Shown: positions 62,487 to 64,000 of the stretch, piece by piece
Layout: each line of letters opens with the position of its first letter
How positions within the stretch are numbered: the stretch's first letter is position 1
Assembly: GCA_004020875.1 (NCBI GenBank)
Contig: SAPZ01000007.1
Coordinates: forward strand, 1-64,000
Reading direction: 5' to 3'
Origin: Mesorhizobium sp.
GTDB taxonomy: Bacteria; Pseudomonadota; Alphaproteobacteria; Rhizobiales; Rhizobiaceae
Length of the DNA: 64,000 bases
Notes under the pieces: model-generated
Told to the model about the DNA's origin: nothing
Database searches by the model: none
Seen by the model: only the letters and a program-made list of their open reading frames with translations
Made by a program: the position numbers and the translations under genes

Positions 62487-63434
62487 ATGACCTCGGTACG
62501 GACGGCGCTTGAAAAACCCTGGATCTGGTCCTTCGTCGGCGCGGTCGTCGTCTGGCTGGCAACCGTCGCTTTCACGGGCGGCTACGGCGGCGGCGGCATG
62601 GTCACGGCAGCCCTTTCGCTCGCGGTCTTCACCGTGATCGTCGGCGTAGGCCAGATGTTCGTCATCACGCTCGGACCCGGCAATGTCGACCTGTCGCTGC
62701 CGGCCAATATCGGGCTGGCCAGCGCGGTCGCCATGAAGGTGATGGGCGGCAGCGATTCGATGATCGTCGTCGGGCTGCTTGCTGCGCTCGCCTGCGGCGC
62801 GGCCACCGGCGCCATCAATTATCTCTTGATCTGGGCGCTACGCATCCCCCCAATCATCGCGACGCTCTCGGCCAGCTTCATCATCCAGTCGGTCGACATC
62901 AGCTACGGCCGCGGCCTGCAGATCAAGCCGCCGCCGGGCTTCGCCAGCTTCACGAACTGGCAGGTGCTGGGCATTCCGGTGCTGGCGATGCTGACGGTGG
63001 TCTTCACGATCGGCGCAGCCTTGGCGTTGCAGCGCATGATCTTTGGCCGCTCGGTGCTGGCGATCGGCCAGAACATCCGCGCCGCCTGGCTCGCGGGCGT
63101 CCATGTCGGCCGCATCCGCTTCCTCACCTACACGTTGTGCGGGGCGCTCGGCGGCATAGACGGGGCGCTGCTCGCCGGTTATTTCCGCGGCGCCAATGTC
63201 GACATAGGCAACGAATATCTGCTCGCGTCGATCGCGGTCGTCGTCATCGGCGGAACCTCGGTCGCCGGCGGCAAGGCGAATGTGCCCGGCGTCTGGGGCG
63301 CCGGCCTGTTCCTGGTGCTCCTGCTCACCATGCTCAACACATTCGGCGTCAGCGCCGGCGTGCGGCTGGTGCTGACCGGCCTGATCATCGTCGGCGTGAT
63401 CACCGCCGCCGGCGGCGAGAAGGCGGTGCGGTAA
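62487..63434 (+). CDS. Sugar ABC transporter permease 2
   Basis: A 315-residue RbsC-type permease, diverged from its neighbour but with the same markers: FTVIVGVGQMFVITLGPGNVDLSL, FGRSVLAIGQNIRAAWLAGV and IAVVVIGGTSVAGGKANVPG. Its ATG follows the first permease stop by three bases, with GGGAG before it. Two different permeases in one operon point to a heterodimer. It converges on the ppa gene, with 42 bases between their ends. Confidence 0.9.
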   Translation: MTSVRTALEKPWIWSFVGAVVVWLATVAFTGGYGGGGMVTAALSLAVFTVIVGVGQMFVITLGPGNVDLSLPANIGLASAVAMKVMGGSDSMIVVGLLAALACGAATGAINYLLIWALRIPPIIATLSASFIIQSVDISYGRGLQIKPPPGFASFTNWQVLGIPVLAMLTVVFTIGAALALQRMIFGRSVLAIGQNIRAAWLAGVHVGRIRFLTYTLCGALGGIDGALLAGYFRGANVDIGNEYLLASIAVVVIGGTSVAGGKANVPGVWGAGLFLVLLLTMLNTFGVSAGVRLVLTGLIIVGVITAAGGEKAVR

Positions 63435-63476
63435 CAGCGTCCGCCGGCCATCTCCCGACGAGGCAAGAGGTTCGTG

Positions 63477-64000
63477 CTATTTCGCGGCCTTGGCCCGGGC
63501 GATCGCGTCGACGATCATCTTCTTGGCGTATTTGGAATCGTGCCAGCCCTCGATCTTGACCCATTTGCCGGGCTCGAGGTCCTTGTAGTGCTCGAAGAAG
63601 TGCTGCACCTGCTGGCGCGTGATTTCCGGCAGATGCGTGTACTCGGTGACGTTCTCATAGCGTAGCGTCAGCTTGGGCGAGGGGACGGCGATCACCTTCT
63701 CGTCCTGGCCGGCATTGTCTTCCATGATCAGGACGCCGATCGGCCGCACATTGATGACGCAACCCGGCACCAGCGCGCGCGTGTTGCAGACCAGGACGTC
63801 GATCGGGTCGCCATCGCCCGACAGCGTGTGCGGCACGAAGCCGTAATTGCCGGGGTAACGCATGGAGGTGTGCAGGAAGCGGTCGACGAACAACGTGCCG
63901 GCCTCCTTGTCCATCTCGTATTTGATCGGCTCGCCGCCGATTGGCACCTCGATGATGACGTTGACGTCCTCAGGCGGGTTCTTCCCGGTGGCAATCGCTT
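63477..64000 (-). CDS. ppa: Inorganic pyrophosphatase, N-terminus beyond the window
   Basis: The visible frame runs from the window edge to 63477, about 173 residues. It includes [17 protein letters not shown] near the missing start, [38 protein letters not shown] with the metal-binding Asp cluster, and a C-terminal [18 protein letters not shown]. This is the family I soluble enzyme that splits pyrophosphate. Only the first few residues (family start MRIDAI-type) are cut off. Confidence 0.95.
   Translation of the reverse strand, partial: AIATGKNPPEDVNVIIEVPIGGEPIKYEMDKEAGTLFVDRFLHTSMRYPGNYGFVPHTLSGDGDPIDVLVCNTRALVPGCVINVRPIGVLIMEDNAGQDEKVIAVPSPKLTLRYENVTEYTHLPEITRQQVQHFFEHYKDLEPGKWVKIEGWHDSKYAKKMIVDAIARAKAAK

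Overview
The window is GC-rich chromosomal DNA from an alphaproteobacterium of the order Hyphomicrobiales (Rhizobiales), most likely Mesorhizobium or a close relative. This is inferred from gene content and order: hemC-hemD-mitofilin-hemY divergent from tsaD-gpsA, rimM-trmD near rplS, a MucR/Ros regulator, a CenR/OtpR-type response regulator beside a lone cyclic-nucleotide-binding protein, and many short rhizobial-type palindromic repeats between genes. I see no rRNA, tRNA, CRISPR array, transposase, phage or conjugation gene. It is mostly core chromosome.

Layout. 0-6.6 kb: a truncated small membrane protein, a TraB/GumN protein, xerC, rimM-trmD, a TauE/SafE permease running antisense between trmD and rplS, rplS with its own leader and terminator, then the ohr-ohrR peroxide pair with a palindromic operator. 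6.7-11.1 kb: a polar amino-acid ABC transporter (binding protein and permease), a methyltransferase and leuC. 11.1-15.5 kb: two related membrane GGDEF proteins and small secreted or lipoproteins. 15.7-19.6 kb: sdhC-sdhD-sdhA-DUF3052-sdhB, tightly coupled. 19.8-24.5 kb: YceH, OsmC, a YciI/DGPF protein, a UbiH-type hydroxylase and TesB. 24.6-26.6 kb: glnK-amtB behind a sigma-54 promoter and ended by a strong terminator. 26.7-31.8 kb: a small secreted protein, ftsK (with a CtrA-like box), lolA and xthA. 31.9-36.9 kb: cNMP-binding protein, cenR, an L,D-transpeptidase, a LysR regulator, a DUF1761 protein, and a coupled EVE / protein-methyltransferase pair. 37-45.7 kb: YciI, gpsA-tsaD, divergent hemC-hemD-mitofilin-hemY-TerB-like, and a glutamine amidotransferase. 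45.8-51.2 kb is the most accessory-looking part: a DUF1835/DUF3658 protein with an extra N-terminal domain, a 76-aa orphan, a large secreted EEP-family enzyme and an MFS exporter. 51.3-53 kb: an aminotransferase gene broken by a one-base frameshift, and a MucR/Ros regulator. 53.2-58.8 kb: a leftward cluster of GH15 glucoamylase, 6-phosphogluconate dehydrogenase, glucose-6-phosphate dehydrogenase and a ROK/polyphosphate-glucokinase-like kinase. Divergent from it (59-63.4 kb) is a complete ribose-type sugar ABC transporter. The window ends in a truncated inorganic pyrophosphatase gene.

Functional themes: TCA cycle and respiration (sdh), nitrogen sensing (glnK-amtB), heme synthesis with inner-membrane architecture (hemCD, mitofilin, hemY), hexose/oligosaccharide entry into the oxidative pentose-phosphate pathway, and envelope or cell-cycle control (ftsK, lolA, cenR). 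The observations I rate highest are the MITE-like repeat family, the CtrA-like boxes, DUF3052 inside the sdh operon, the glucoamylase/pentose-phosphate/ABC module with a shared palindromic operator, and the frameshifted aminotransferase. I did not find a clearly new multi-gene system; the 45.8-49.8 kb region holds the least-explained proteins.
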